Shown: positions 27,789-38,501, counted from the first letter of the stretch. The stretch: DNA of 64,000 nt from M0108 sp963841065 (GCA_963841065.1 CAWJBI010000050.1:1-64000); one strand, 5' to 3'. Numbers and translations are program-made. The notes: generated by a model not told the origin, from the letters alone.

Positions 27789-30038
27789 ATGAAGATGATG
27801 AAGAGAAGTCGGATTTCCTCGCTGTCCCGCTGGGGCCTTATGCTGCTGCTGTTGTCCGGTCTGGTGCCCGTGCCAGACAGCCTGCCCACCGCGGATGCGG
27901 CTCGGACCAGGCCGCGCGTGGGCCTGGTGCTGGGCGGGGGTGGTGCGCGCGGCCTGTCGCATGTCGGGGTATTGAAGGTGCTGGAGGAGTTGCGGGTGCC
28001 GATCGACTGCATCGCGGGCACCAGCATGGGCTCCATCATCGGGGGTCTCTATGCCTCGGGCATGACCCCCGAGAGGATGGACGAGACCTTGGGTAAGATT
28101 GATTGGCCCCACGTGTTTACCGATGGCCCCCCGCGCGCCGATCTGCCCTTCCGCGCCAAGCAGGAACAGCGGGTCTTGCTGACGAACAAGGGGGTGGGCA
28201 TCAAGGATGGCAGGCTGCAGTTGCCCCTGGGTTTGTTGCAGGGTCAAAACCTCTCGCTGCTGTTGGAGGAACTGACCCTGCCCGCCGCCGATGTCCGGGA
28301 TTTCGATGATCTCAAGGTGCCTTACCGGGCCGTCGCCACCGATCTGGCCACCGGCAAGGCCGTGGTGCTGGACTCGGGTGAATTATCCCGGGCCATGCGC
28401 GCCAGCATGTCCATCCCAAGTGCCCTGGTGCCGGTCCAAATGGATGGCAAGTTGCTGGCCGATGGTGGCATGGCGGATAACGTGCCGGTGGACGTGGCGC
28501 GCAAACTGTGCAAACCCGATGTCATCATCGCGGTGGATGTGGGCGCGCCTCTGGTCGCAACCCAGGACCTGTCCTCGGTCCTTTCCATCACCGAGCAACT
28601 CGCGGGCTTTTTGACCGTCCGCAATACCGAGGTCCAACTCGCTACCCTGGGACCCCGGGATATTCTGATCAAACCGGATCTCAGGGATATTTCCAGTATC
28701 GATTTTGAAAAATTCGCGGAGGCGGTCGCGGTGGGTTATGCCGCGGCCAAGGCCCAGTTGACTCCTCTGAGCCGGCTCTCCCTGGCGCCCGAGGCCTTTG
28801 AGGCCCTTCTGGCCGCCCGGCCGGACCTGCCCGAAAAGAATCATCCCGTCATCGACTTCATTCGCATCGAGAACGAGACCCGCTTGTCGGACCAGGTCAT
28901 CGAGCAGCAGATCGGTCTCAAACCGGGAGACCACCTCGACCCGGAGCAGCTTAATCGTGATCTCAATGTGATCTATGGCATGGGCGACTTTCAGGAGGTC
29001 GACTATTCCCTGGTCAGGGAAAACGGCAAGACTGGCCTGGTGGTCGAGACCAAAAAGAAATATATCGGTGACAATAACCTGAATTTCGGTCTATTTCTGG
29101 GCGCCAACCTGAAGGGCGACTCGATGTTCAACATCAGCGCCGCCTACACCATGTCACAAATCAATTCGCTGGGCGCGGAATGGCGCACCTTTATGCAAAT
29201 AGGCAACGACAGTGCCTTTCTGACCGATTTCTACCAACCCCTCGATGCGGGTCAGCAATACTTTCTCGATCCCTACCTGAGCTACAAGCAGTACAACCTC
29301 ACCCTGGAGAGCGATTCCCAGGAGTTGATTACGGGCTTTCGGGTGCGCGAGTTCCAGTTCGGTCTGGACGTCGGCCGCAATCTTGACCGTTGGGGGCGGG
29401 TGGTCATGGGCCTGTATTACAACGGGGGGAACAATGGCCGTCGTCTTGGCATCATCTCCCCCTATGAGGGCGACTTCAACAACAGCGGTTTTTCCTTGCG
29501 TCTGGAGGCGGATACCCTGGACAGTATCAATTTCCCGACCAAGGGCTATATGGCCAATGTGCGCCTGCGTGGCGCCATGACCCTGCTCGGCGCCGACTCG
29601 GACTATCAAACCTTGCTCGTGGAGGGGCACAAGCCCTGGACCTGGGGCAAATCCACCCTGATTCCCCGCCTGTACCTGGGCACCACCCTGTCCGGCGATC
29701 CCGGTCCCGAGGACCTGTTCCTGCTGGGCGGTTTCCTCAATCTTTCGGGTTATCAACTGGGAGACATTACCGGGCAGAACGTCGCCTTCGGGGAACTCAT
29801 TTACATGTATCGGCTGGATAGTGCCTCTTCGGCCTTTTCCATCCCGCTCTACGCCGGCGGTTCGCTGGAGGTAGGCACTGTCTGGGATTCGCTGGACCGT
29901 ATTGAGGCCGAAGCCACCATCCCCGCGGGCAGCCTGTTCCTGGGTGCCGATACCCCCCTGGGACCCTTCTATCTGGGCGCCGGCTTCTCCAAGGACAGCC
30001 ATGCGTCCCTCTACTTGATGCTGGGTAAATTCTTCTGA
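27789..30038 (+). CDS. Patatin-like phospholipase with POTRA and outer membrane barrel (type Vd)
   Basis: A 749-residue protein of the PlpD/FplA type Vd autotransporter class. After a signal peptide comes a patatin domain with the oxyanion loop LGGGGARG (residues 49-55), the nucleophile Ser79 in GTSMG and the dyad aspartate Asp225 in LADGGMADN, so it should be an active lipase. A single POTRA domain spans about residues 355-420 (IDFIRIENETRLSDQVIEQQ). A 16-strand BamA-type barrel follows and ends in Phe. The start is ATG 27789; an in-frame TTG lies six bases upstream. It lies 56 bases after the beta-helix gene and may share its transcript. Confidence 0.92.
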   Translation: MKMMKRSRISSLSRWGLMLLLLSGLVPVPDSLPTADAARTRPRVGLVLGGGGARGLSHVGVLKVLEELRVPIDCIAGTSMGSIIGGLYASGMTPERMDETLGKIDWPHVFTDGPPRADLPFRAKQEQRVLLTNKGVGIKDGRLQLPLGLLQGQNLSLLLEELTLPAADVRDFDDLKVPYRAVATDLATGKAVVLDSGELSRAMRASMSIPSALVPVQMDGKLLADGGMADNVPVDVARKLCKPDVIIAVDVGAPLVATQDLSSVLSITEQLAGFLTVRNTEVQLATLGPRDILIKPDLRDISSIDFEKFAEAVAVGYAAAKAQLTPLSRLSLAPEAFEALLAARPDLPEKNHPVIDFIRIENETRLSDQVIEQQIGLKPGDHLDPEQLNRDLNVIYGMGDFQEVDYSLVRENGKTGLVVETKKKYIGDNNLNFGLFLGANLKGDSMFNISAAYTMSQINSLGAEWRTFMQIGNDSAFLTDFYQPLDAGQQYFLDPYLSYKQYNLTLESDSQELITGFRVREFQFGLDVGRNLDRWGRVVMGLYYNGGNNGRRLGIISPYEGDFNNSGFSLRLEADTLDSINFPTKGYMANVRLRGAMTLLGADSDYQTLLVEGHKPWTWGKSTLIPRLYLGTTLSGDPGPEDLFLLGGFLNLSGYQLGDITGQNVAFGELIYMYRLDSASSAFSIPLYAGGSLEVGTVWDSLDRIEAEATIPAGSLFLGADTPLGPFYLGAGFSKDSHASLYLMLGKFF

Positions 30039-30074
30039 TGGCGGACGGCCAGGACTGCAACCCGAGGTAGGGCA

Positions 30075-30099
30075 GGGGGCCCCACGGGGATCGGCCCCC
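30075..30099. terminator. GC-rich hairpin between convergent genes
   Basis: Inverted repeat GGGGGCC with GGCCCCC between the patatin gene and pyc. There is no T run on either strand; a bidirectional role is possible. Confidence 0.4.
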
Positions 30100-30126
30100 C
30101 CGCGGAGTCCCCAGCCGGCCCGGGCC

Positions 30127-33100
30127 CTAAGCGAATTCCACCAGCAGGTCCTTGGCATTGACGCTCTCGCCATGGCGGGCGTGGATGGCGTGTATTACTC
30201 CATCCCGCTCGGCGGTGAGCATGGTCTCCATCTTCATGGCCTCGATGGAGATGAGGGGATCGCCCTTGGCCACCTTCTGACCCACATGGATGGCCAGGGT
30301 GACGATGGTTCCGGGCATGGGGGCGCCGACGTGCCTGGGGTTGCCTTCCTCGGCCTGGGGCTTGGCCTTGAGGTTGGCGAGACCCGCCTTGGGTACGCGC
30401 ACCACCCGGGATTGACCGTTGAGTTCGAAGAAGACCTTGGCCACCCCCGCGCCGTCCGGACTCGCCATGCCCTGTTCGGAGATGATGAGGTTCTTGCCGC
30501 GCTCGAGTTCCACGCTGATCTCCTCCCCGCCTTGCAGACCGTAAAAGAAGGCGGGGGTAGGCAGCACGGAGACATCGCCGTAATGACTGCGATGAGCCGC
30601 GTACTCCTTGAATACCTTGGGATACATGAGATGGGAGGCCAGATCGGTATCCTGGATCTGGCGCCCGGTGGCGGCCTGGGCCTCGGCCCGGGCGGCCTCC
30701 AGGTCCACCGCCGGTAGCCAGTCCCCGGCCCGGCCGGCGAGGGGCGGCTCGCCCTTCAGGACCTTCCGCTGCAAGGCCGGGGGGAAGCCATCCGGTGGGT
30801 AGCCCAGCTCGCCACGCATGAGCGAGATCACCGAGTCCGGGAAGGCGATCTCGCGGGCCGGGTCCGCGACTTCCGCGGGCGTCAGGCCGTTGGCGACCAT
30901 GAAGAGGGCCATGTCGCCGACCACCTTCGAGGTGGGGGTGACCTTGACGATGTCGCCGAAGAGCCGATTGACGTCGACATAGGCCTGGGAGACCTCGCCC
31001 CAGCGGTGATCCAGCCCCATGGCGCGGGCCTGCTCGCGCAGGTTGGTGTATTGGCCGCCGGGCATCTCGTGGCGATAGACGTCGGCGGTGCCGGAGCGGA
31101 TGTCGGCCTCGAAGGGGGCATAGTAGCGGCGCACCCCCTCCCAGTAGTGGGAGAGCCCCCGCAGGGCGTCCAGGTCCAGGCCCGGGTCCCGGTCGCTGCC
31201 CGCCAGGGCGGCGGCGATGGAGCCCAGGTTGGGCTGGGAGGTGAGCCCGCTCAGGGCGTCCAGGGCGCCATCGACGGCGTCGCAGCCGGCCTCGACGGCG
31301 GCCAGGACCGAGGCGGCGGCGATGCCGCTGGTGTCGTGGGTGTGGAAGTGGATCGGCAGGCCGATCTCCTGTTTGAGGGCCAGCACCAGCTCCCGGGCGG
31401 CGCGGGGCTTGCAGACGCCGGCCATGTCCTTGATGCCCAGGATGTGGGCGCCAGCCTTTTCCAGTTGCTTGGCGAGATTCACGTAATACTTGAGGTTGTA
31501 CTTGGGCCGCGCCGGATCGAGCAGGTCACCGGTGTAGCAGATGGCCGCCTCGCAGAGGGCACCGGTCTCGATGACGGCGTCCATGGCCACCCGCATGTTG
31601 TCCACCCAGTTCAGGGAGTCGAAGACGCGGAAGACGTCGATGCCCTCCTTGGCGGCCTGCTGGACGAAGTAGCGCACCACGTTGTCGGCGTAATTGGTGT
31701 AGCCAACGGCGTTGGAGGCGCGCAGCAGCATCTGGAACAGGATGTTGGGCACGGCGGCGCGCAGGCGGGCCAGGCGTTCCCAGGGGTCCTCCTTCAGGAA
31801 GCGCAGGGCGACGTCGAAGGTGGCGCCGCCCCAGCATTCCAGCGAGAAGAGCTCCGGTACCAGGCGCGCGTAGTGGGGGGCGATCTCGGTCAGGTCATGG
31901 GTGCGCATGCGGGTGGCGAAGAGGGACTGATGGGCGTCGCGCATCGAGGTGTCGGTGAGGAGGACGCGCTGTTCGTCCCGCATCCAGGTGGCGAAGGCGG
32001 TCGGCGCCCAGCGCCTGGAGTCGGTCCCGGGAGCCGGGGGCCGGGTCCCGGGTGAGATCGCAAGGGGGCTTGATCGGCGGGGCCATGGGCAGGGCGGGCA
32101 GGGCACGGCCCTTCATCTCCGGGTTGCCGTTGACCCGGATATCGCCGAGAAAACGCAGCAGGCGGTTGGCGCGGTCGCGGCGCTTGCGGAACTTGAACAG
32201 CTCCGGCGTCTCGTCGATGAAGCGGGTGGTGCACTGCCCCGACAGGAAGAGGGGGTGGTTGATGACGTTTTCCAGGAAGGGCAGGTTGGAGGCCAGCCCG
32301 CGCACCCGGAACTCGCGCAGGGCGCGGTCCATGCGCCGCGCCGCTTCCTCGGGGCTATGTCCCCAGGCGGTGACCTTGACCAGGAGGGAGTCGTAATAGG
32401 GGGTGATGACGGCCCCGGAATAGGCGGTGCCGCCATCGAGGCGGATGCCAAAGCCCGCCGGGCTGCGATAGGCATTGATGCGGCCATAATCCGGGGTGAA
32501 GCCGTTCTCCGGGTCCTCGGTGGTGATGCGGCACTGGAGGGCGTGGCCATTGAGGCGCAGGGCCTCCTGCCGGGGGACGTGGGAGTCGTCGTCGCCCAGG
32601 CGCGCGCCCTCGGTGATGGCGATCTGCGCCTTGACGATATCCACGCCGGTCACCAGTTCGGTGACGGTGTGTTCGACCTGGATGCGCGGATTGACCTCGA
32701 TGAAGTAGAAGTTGTCGGTGTCCGCGTCCACCAGGAATTCGACGGTGCCGGCGTGGCTGTAGTGGGCCGCCCGCGCCAGCCGCAGGGCCGCCTCGCAGAG
32801 TTCGACGCGGCGCGCCTCGGTCAGATAGGGAGCGGGGGCCCGCTCCACGACCTTTTGGTTGCGGCGCTGCACCGAGCAGTCACGCTCGAAGAGATGGACG
32901 AGTTGACCCTGGGTGTCGCCCAGGATCTGGACCTCCACATGCCGCGCCCGCCGCACCAGCTTTTCCAGATAGACCTCGTCGTTGCCGAAGGCCGCCAGGG
33001 CCTCGCGCCGGGCGATGTCCATGGCCGGGCCCAGGTCGGCCTCGGTGGGTATCACGCGCATACCGCGCCCGCCGCCGCCCCAACTGGCCTTGAGCATCAG

Positions 33101-33571
33101 GGGATAGCCAACGGTCGCCGCCAGGGCCTTGGCCCCCTCCAGATCCCGGGGCAGGGCGCCCGTCGCCGGCACCACGGGCACCCCGGCCCGGGCCGCCAGT
33201 TCCCGCGCCGAGACCTTATTGCCCAGCAGCCGCATGACCTCGGGTCTGGGGCCGATGAAGGCGATGCCAGCGGTGGCGCAGGCCTCGGCGAAATCGGGAT
33301 TCTCCGAGAGAAAGCCGTAACCGGGGTGAATGGCATCGACCTGGTTCTCGCGGGCGATGCGGATGATGTCGGCGATATCCAGGTAGGCCGCGATGGGTTT
33401 CTGGCCGGCACCCACCCGATAGGCCTCATCGGCCTTGAACCGGTGCAGGGCAAAGCGATCTTCGTTGGAAAAAATGGCGACGGTACGGATGCCCATCTCG
33501 CTGGCCGCGCGCAGGACGCGGATGGCGATTTCACTGCGGTTGGCGACAAGCAGACGGCGAATCTTTTTCAT
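30127..33571 (-). CDS. pyc: Pyruvate carboxylase, single chain (frameshifted)
   Basis: Biotin enzyme that carboxylates pyruvate to oxaloacetate, about 1147 residues when read through. The N-terminus is a biotin carboxylase (KKIRRLLVANRSEIAIRV, MLKASWGGGGRGMRVI, VEVNPRIQVEHTVTE). The middle is the carboxyltransferase barrel (LLTDTSMRDAHQSLFATRMRT, HFHTHDTSG). The C-terminus is the biotin carrier domain with the biotinylated lysine in EAMKMET. The frame breaks near 32000, between the two catalytic domains: QALGAD in frame one continues as TAFATWMRDEQ in frame two. One indel explains this. Unbroken homology on both sides, and the order of all three domains, argue against a true two-subunit oxaloacetate decarboxylase-like split. 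Confidence 0.92.
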
Positions 33572-33759
33572 GGCTCTGGGGTCTAATAAATTTGAAAGAT
33601 GAGTAGGCTGGGATAATCGCTTAACTGTGCCATGGCTGACCGTCTGGCGCCATGGATTCTGGCGAAGATTTTCGCAGCGATTTGCTCGTCTATTGCGCTT
33701 TGCGGGCGTTTACCGCATAATCATATGGTCTGTCAACCCCTCATTTGTACCCTAGCACC

Positions 33760-35454
33760 ATGGCAAACCCGATACCCTCCCGTTGGCGCAAGCCATTGCT
33801 TCATATTGCCCTTTTCATCGCGAGCATATACCTCTATGCCTTGCTGATGGAGGTGTGGGGGGGGTTTAGCGCCCGTCTACTGTATTTGCAGTGGCCGGAG
33901 GCCATCCTCGTCCTCTACTTCTACGGTTTGATCTACAGCCTGCTCAAGCCTTCCGCTTGGCGCCCCTGGCTGGCGGGCGTGCCTATTTTCCTCGTCTATC
34001 TGGTACATGACATCTTTTATCTGGTTTACGGCAAGGTCTTCCGCTTTATCAATGTGGCGGAAGTGCCCGAACTCCTCCAGATACTGCCGCCCGCTTATGC
34101 CGTCCTGCTGGTGATAGGCTTCCTTGCCCCTTTTGCCCTCATCCTGGCACGCATCGATTATCACAGGCCCTGGCGCATCCTGCTGGCGCTCTTGCCGCTG
34201 GTGTTGGTCGTAACCCTCATCAAGGCGACGCCGACCGCCTTTGCCACGGGATTTAAATCCGTGGCCCATGAGATCGTCAAGTATTCCGATGGCAAGAGTG
34301 TGGAGAGCAACGGCCGGCTGGCCATGCTGCTGTTCCGGGAGGCGGAGCGGGAAGGGACCCTGGCCATGATCAAGCCCTATCTGAATCGTCCAGGTTTTGA
34401 CAAGGCCTTCGCGGGGGAGGTGGAGGGCATTCGGCCCTACCTTCAGCCACGTAACGTGCATCTGATCGTCCTGGAGAGCTTTCTTGATCCGCGTCTTTTC
34501 CGCGACCTCAAGTTATCCGGTGACCCCGTGCATCCGGACTTTGCCGCCCTCTTTGGCGACAAGCTGGGCTTGTCGGTCTCGCCCGTCTTTGGCGGCGCGA
34601 CCTCCCAGGCCGAGTTTGAAGTCCTGTGTGGCGTGCCGGCCATGGAGCGGCTGTCCAGCGTCGAGTTCAACACCTTCACCGGGGCCGAGGCCCATTGCCT
34701 GCCTGGCCTGTTGGCCGAATTGGGCTATCGCGCCATCGCCAGCAATGCCTATAAACCCAATTTCTTCAACACCCAACCGGCCTATAAGGGCATGGGTTTC
34801 GCCGAACAGCAGTTCCCCGTGGAGTTCTTTACCCTGGAACCCACCTACCTCAAGTTTGGAGATCCCGGCGAGGAGGAATATCTTTTTGACGGCGATCTCT
34901 TCCCCCAGAACCTGGATTTAGTGCGTCGGCATCTGGAAGAGCATCCCGATCAACCGCTGTTTAACTATATGCTGACCATTTATGGCCATACGCCGCACAA
35001 TCTGAATGAGGACAAGCGGCCTATCCTCATTAAATCGGAATCGAACAACCCGGATGATCAGATCGAGCGGGTCGTCAATCAGTTTTACTACCGCACCCAG
35101 GCCATTGCCCGTTATGTGAAGGAATTGATCGCTCTCGATCCCAATAGCCTGATCGTCCTGGTTTCCGATCACGTGCCCCCCTTGCAGTTTGGGCCCATCA
35201 CCTATAAGGCGTTAGCCTACATGGATAATCGAGAGGGTTACTATTTCTATAATCGCCTGGCGATTATCGAGCAGGGTAAGCCGGTGACCTACGACCCCAT
35301 GCGCCACTTCGATCTGCCCAAGCTGATTATGAACAACCTGACCCAGGGTCATTACTGCGCCACCGGCGATTGCGAATATCTCGTCAAGACCAAGCCAGCC
35401 CTCGATACCTATTTCGACAAATACCTGGCCTTGATGGCTCATGCGTCCGAGTAG
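33760..35454 (+). CDS. LtaS/MdoB-like sulfatase-fold membrane enzyme
   Basis: A 564-residue protein with about five N-terminal membrane helices (to about residue 185) and a periplasmic alkaline-phosphatase-superfamily domain. The active-site threonine is probably in FGGATSQAEFEVLCG, with metal ligands in VLESFLDP, YGHTPHN and VSDHVPP. This layout fits LTA synthase family or phosphoglycerol/phosphoethanolamine transferases that modify glycans, lipids or lipid A. The substrate cannot be read from sequence. The ATG at 33760 is preferred. Its stop is immediately followed by the start of the DUF455 gene. Confidence 0.85.
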   Translation: MANPIPSRWRKPLLHIALFIASIYLYALLMEVWGGFSARLLYLQWPEAILVLYFYGLIYSLLKPSAWRPWLAGVPIFLVYLVHDIFYLVYGKVFRFINVAEVPELLQILPPAYAVLLVIGFLAPFALILARIDYHRPWRILLALLPLVLVVTLIKATPTAFATGFKSVAHEIVKYSDGKSVESNGRLAMLLFREAEREGTLAMIKPYLNRPGFDKAFAGEVEGIRPYLQPRNVHLIVLESFLDPRLFRDLKLSGDPVHPDFAALFGDKLGLSVSPVFGGATSQAEFEVLCGVPAMERLSSVEFNTFTGAEAHCLPGLLAELGYRAIASNAYKPNFFNTQPAYKGMGFAEQQFPVEFFTLEPTYLKFGDPGEEEYLFDGDLFPQNLDLVRRHLEEHPDQPLFNYMLTIYGHTPHNLNEDKRPILIKSESNNPDDQIERVVNQFYYRTQAIARYVKELIALDPNSLIVLVSDHVPPLQFGPITYKALAYMDNREGYYFYNRLAIIEQGKPVTYDPMRHFDLPKLIMNNLTQGHYCATGDCEYLVKTKPALDTYFDKYLALMAHASE

Positions 35455-36321
35455 ATGAGAGCCGCGGGCGCGGAAGGGGAGACCCAGGCTGTCGGTCTCT
35501 TTGGGTTGGCCTTGGCCTGCCTGCGGGAGCGGGACCCCGACCAGAAGGTCGAACTGACGCGGCGCGCCGCGGCGGACTGGCGGGCCGGTGAGCTTGCTCT
35601 CGAGGACCCCATCCCCCCGGAGGACCTCGCGGAACCGGGCCGTCCCGAACGCCCCGAGCTGGTGGCGCCCCGGGCCCTGGCGAAGCGTTCCGCCAAGGGC
35701 ACCGCTGGCGGGGGCCAGGGGCGCGCCGCCCTGATTCACGCCGTGGCCCATATCGAATTCAACGCCATCAATCTGGCCTGGGATGCCGTTTACCGTTTTC
35801 GCGGCCTGCCTCGCGCCTATTACGACGATTGGGTGGGCGTGGCGGCGGAGGAGGCCCTGCATTTTGGCCTCATGCGGGATCGCCTGAGGACCCTGGGCCA
35901 TGAGTATGGTGATTTCCCGGCCCACGATGGCCTCTGGTCCATGGCGCGGCGCACGGCGGCCGATCCGCTGGCGCGCATGGCCCTGATCCCCCGGGTGCTG
36001 GAGGCACGGGGCCTGGACGTGACCCCGGGCATGATCGCCCGCCTGCGGGCCGCCGGGGATGGCGAGACGGCGGACTGCCTGGAGGTCATCCTGCGCGACG
36101 AGGTCGGCCATGTGGCGGCCGGGACGCGCTGGTTCCGCTTTCTCTGCGCGGAGCGGGGGCTCGAACCCGAGGGCCAGTATTTTGAGCTGCTGGCTCGCTA
36201 TCTGGGCGGCGAGGTGCGCGGCCCCCTCAATCTGGCGGACCGCCGCCGCGCTGGCTTTACCGAGGCCGAACTGGAGCGTTTGCAGGCGCTCTGCCACAAA
36301 CCCGCTTCCGCCGGGACCTGA
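35455..36321 (+). CDS. Ferritin-like DUF455 family protein
   Basis: A 288-residue protein of the COG2833/DUF455 family, a four-helix ferritin-like fold. Putative di-iron ligands are visible in HAVAHIEFNAINLAWD, AAEEALHFGLM and ILRDEVGHVAAG. This E...ExxH...E...ExxH pattern is also seen in MiaE-type hydroxylases. The precise substrate is unknown. Start and stop abut the preceding sulfatase-fold gene with no gap, which indicates cotranslation. It ends three bases from the convergent lpxH stop. Confidence 0.88.
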   Translation: MRAAGAEGETQAVGLFGLALACLRERDPDQKVELTRRAAADWRAGELALEDPIPPEDLAEPGRPERPELVAPRALAKRSAKGTAGGGQGRAALIHAVAHIEFNAINLAWDAVYRFRGLPRAYYDDWVGVAAEEALHFGLMRDRLRTLGHEYGDFPAHDGLWSMARRTAADPLARMALIPRVLEARGLDVTPGMIARLRAAGDGETADCLEVILRDEVGHVAAGTRWFRFLCAERGLEPEGQYFELLARYLGGEVRGPLNLADRRRAGFTEAELERLQALCHKPASAGT

Positions 36322-36323
36322 AC

Positions 36324-37067
36324 CTATTCCGGGAGGATGGCCTCTCGCCGCCAGCCCGCTGCCGAGACACTCAATACCTCGCCCCGCTCGGGATGCCAGT
36401 CCGCCAGGACCTGGCGCATCGCGGCGTGGCCGTCGAGGTCGAAGGCGTGTTCCCCGGGTCTGTGGGTATGGCCATGGATCAGGTGCCAGGCGCCATGGCG
36501 GCGCAAGGTGGCCTTAACGGCCTCCTGATTCACATCCATGATGGCCAGGGGCTTGCGGGCGATCGCCTGGCCACTCTTGCGGCGGTAACTGGCCGCCATG
36601 GCGCGGCGCTTGTCCAGCGGTTTCAACAAAAAGAGCCACCTGACGATGGGGTTGCGGATGAGGCGGCGGAATTTCTGGTAGGCCAGGTCGTCGGTGCACA
36701 GCAGGTCCCCATGCATCAGCAGGGTGGGGGTCCCCAGCAACTCCACCCGGCTTGGCTCCCGTAACAGGGTACAGCCCGTCTCCTGGCTAAAGCGCTTGCC
36801 GAGCAGAAAATCCCGGTTGCCGGAAATAATGGCGCAGCGGGTGCCGCTGGTGGTGAGGTCGTGCAGGGCCTGGCGGATGGCGGGGTAGGGGGCTTGATCA
36901 TCATCGTCACCAATCCAGGCATCGAAGAGATCGCCGAGGATGTAGAGGGCCTCGGCCCGCCGCGCCCGCCGGCGCAGAAAGCCCAGGAACAACTCCACGG
37001 TGCCCGGCTGCTCCGGCGCCAGGTGAAGGTCGGAGATGAAGAGAAATTCCGGCGGTGAGGAGGGCAT
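36324..37067 (-). CDS. lpxH: UDP-2,3-diacylglucosamine diphosphatase
   Basis: Peripheral membrane pyrophosphatase of lipid A synthesis, making lipid X. The 247-residue calcineurin-like protein has SDLHLAPEQP, LGDLFDAWIGDDD, SGNRDFLLG, LMHGDLLCTDD and the C-terminal HGHTHRPGEH, all the metal ligands expected for LpxH. It lies downstream of ppiA and ppiB on the same strand, the usual gammaproteobacterial cluster next to cysS. Confidence 0.96.
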   Translation of the reverse strand: MPSSPPEFLFISDLHLAPEQPGTVELFLGFLRRRARRAEALYILGDLFDAWIGDDDDQAPYPAIRQALHDLTTSGTRCAIISGNRDFLLGKRFSQETGCTLLREPSRVELLGTPTLLMHGDLLCTDDLAYQKFRRLIRNPIVRWLFLLKPLDKRRAMAASYRRKSGQAIARKPLAIMDVNQEAVKATLRRHGAWHLIHGHTHRPGEHAFDLDGHAAMRQVLADWHPERGEVLSVSAAGWRREAILPE

Positions 37068-37123
37068 GCGCCTGAGCCGCTAAAGCTTGATCCTTGCCGC
37101 CAGGCGCTCCCCCAGGGGCCTGC

Positions 37124-37612
37124 TCAGGCCACGACCTCGGCCTTCTCGATCAGGATGTCCTCGACGGGGACATCCTGGTGGCCCTGACGGTTACCCGTCT
37201 TGACCCCCTTGATCTTGTTGACCACCTCCATGCCCTCGGTCACCTTGCCGAAGACGCAATAGCCCCAGCCATCCTGGCCCGGATAGTCGAGAAAGGCATT
37301 GTCGGCGACGTTGATGAAGAACTGGGAGCTGGCGGAGTGGGGGTCCGAGGTGCGCGCCATGGCGATGGTGCCCGTCTTGTTCTTGAGGCCGTTCTTGGCC
37401 TCGTTTTGGATGGGGGCGCGGGTACGCTTCTCGGCGAAGCGGCTGTCCATGCCGCCGCCCTGGACCATGAAGCCATTGATGACGCGGTGGAAAATAGTGC
37501 CGTCGTAATGGCCTTCGCGGACGTACTGCTCGAAGTTGGCGGCGGTGCCCGGCGCCTTTTCGAAGTCGAGCTCGATGGCGATGTCGCCGTGATTAGTCGT
37601 GAGTTTGATCAT
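37124..37612 (-). CDS. ppiB: Cytoplasmic peptidyl-prolyl isomerase B
   Basis: Cyclophilin of 162 residues without signal peptide. It has the active-site segments FHRVINGFMVQGGGM and AMARTSDPHSASSQFFINV and the C-terminal WGYCVFGKVTEGMEVV. The start is ATG 37612 (MIKLTTNHGDIAIEL), matching E. coli PpiB. It lies between lpxH and a second, exported cyclophilin gene. Confidence 0.95.
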   Translation of the reverse strand: MIKLTTNHGDIAIELDFEKAPGTAANFEQYVREGHYDGTIFHRVINGFMVQGGGMDSRFAEKRTRAPIQNEAKNGLKNKTGTIAMARTSDPHSASSQFFINVADNAFLDYPGQDGWGYCVFGKVTEGMEVVNKIKGVKTGNRQGHQDVPVEDILIEKAEVVA

Positions 37613-37736
37613 GAAAACATTCTCGGAGCGAGGTGCGTGAAATGCCCGCGCGACTGGCGCGGGCCATGGCGAGTGGCGGCGGGGTGCTATCCCTCTGGCC
37701 GACCCGACGGGTGGGATAGGGGCCCGCGACCTGGGT

Positions 37737-38312
37737 TCAGCCGCCCACGCGGCTGGCCTTTTCGATGATGACGGTCTCCTGGGGCACGTCCTGGGGGAAC
37801 TGGCCCTTGGCCCCGGTGGGCAGGGCGCCGATGGCGTCAACCACCGTCATGCCCTCCGTGACCCGCCCGAAGACGGTGTAGCCCCAGCCACGCGGGGTCT
37901 TGGCGGTATGGTTCAGGAAGGCGTTGTCCTTGAGATTGATGAAGAACTGGGCGGTGGCCGAGTTGGGGTCGCTGGTGCGGGCCATGGCGAGGGTGCCGCG
38001 CTCGTTCTTGAGGCCGTTGTCCGCCTCGATCGCCACCGAGGGCCGGGTGTCCTTTTGTTTCATATCCTGGGCAAAGCCACCGCCCTGGATCATGAAGTCC
38101 TTGATAACGCGATGGAAGACGGTGCCGTTGTAGAAGCCGCTGTCCACATAGGCGAGGAAATTCTCGACCGATTTGGGGGCCTGGTCGGGGTAGAGTTCCA
38201 GGACGATGACCCCCTTGTTGGTTTGGAGGCTGACCTGGGGGTTGCCCGCCAGGGCGCTGCCCGCGAGGACGAGCGACAGCAGGGCGAGGGCGATGAGGGT
38301 GAATCTCCGCAT
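37737..38312 (-). CDS. ppiA: Periplasmic peptidyl-prolyl isomerase A
   Basis: Second cyclophilin, 191 residues, with a signal peptide (LIALALLSLVLAGSALA) that directs it to the periplasm. It has FHRVIKDFMIQGGGF, AMARTSDPNSATAQFFINL and WGYTVFGRVTEGMTVV. It is paralogous to ppiB next door. It is divergent from cysS, with about 190 bases between the starts. Confidence 0.94.
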   Translation of the reverse strand: MRRFTLIALALLSLVLAGSALAGNPQVSLQTNKGVIVLELYPDQAPKSVENFLAYVDSGFYNGTVFHRVIKDFMIQGGGFAQDMKQKDTRPSVAIEADNGLKNERGTLAMARTSDPNSATAQFFINLKDNAFLNHTAKTPRGWGYTVFGRVTEGMTVVDAIGALPTGAKGQFPQDVPQETVIIEKASRVGG

Positions 38313-38501
38313 CTTGGAGCTCCTTAAAGTGCAGGGGACGGGGATAAAACATGGCATATTACGGGTTCGGTCCGGATCGGAAAACCCCCGCGTCGCCATC
38401 GAGGTCCGGCGAGACCGCTCGCGGGGGCTGGGCGCGGTTTTCGCCCCCGGGGCCGCTTTGCTACTATCCCCCGAATTTCCTCGATCCCGGTCCCAAACTC
38501 C

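Noticed and set aside
30127..33571. Two-subunit pyruvate/oxaloacetate carboxylase
   Set aside because: The domains lie in the order of one-chain pyruvate carboxylase and a single indel near 32000 rejoins them.
31949..33586. 545-residue plus-strand ORF opposite pyc
   Set aside because: Antisense to clear biotin carboxylase sequence, with no recognisable protein features.
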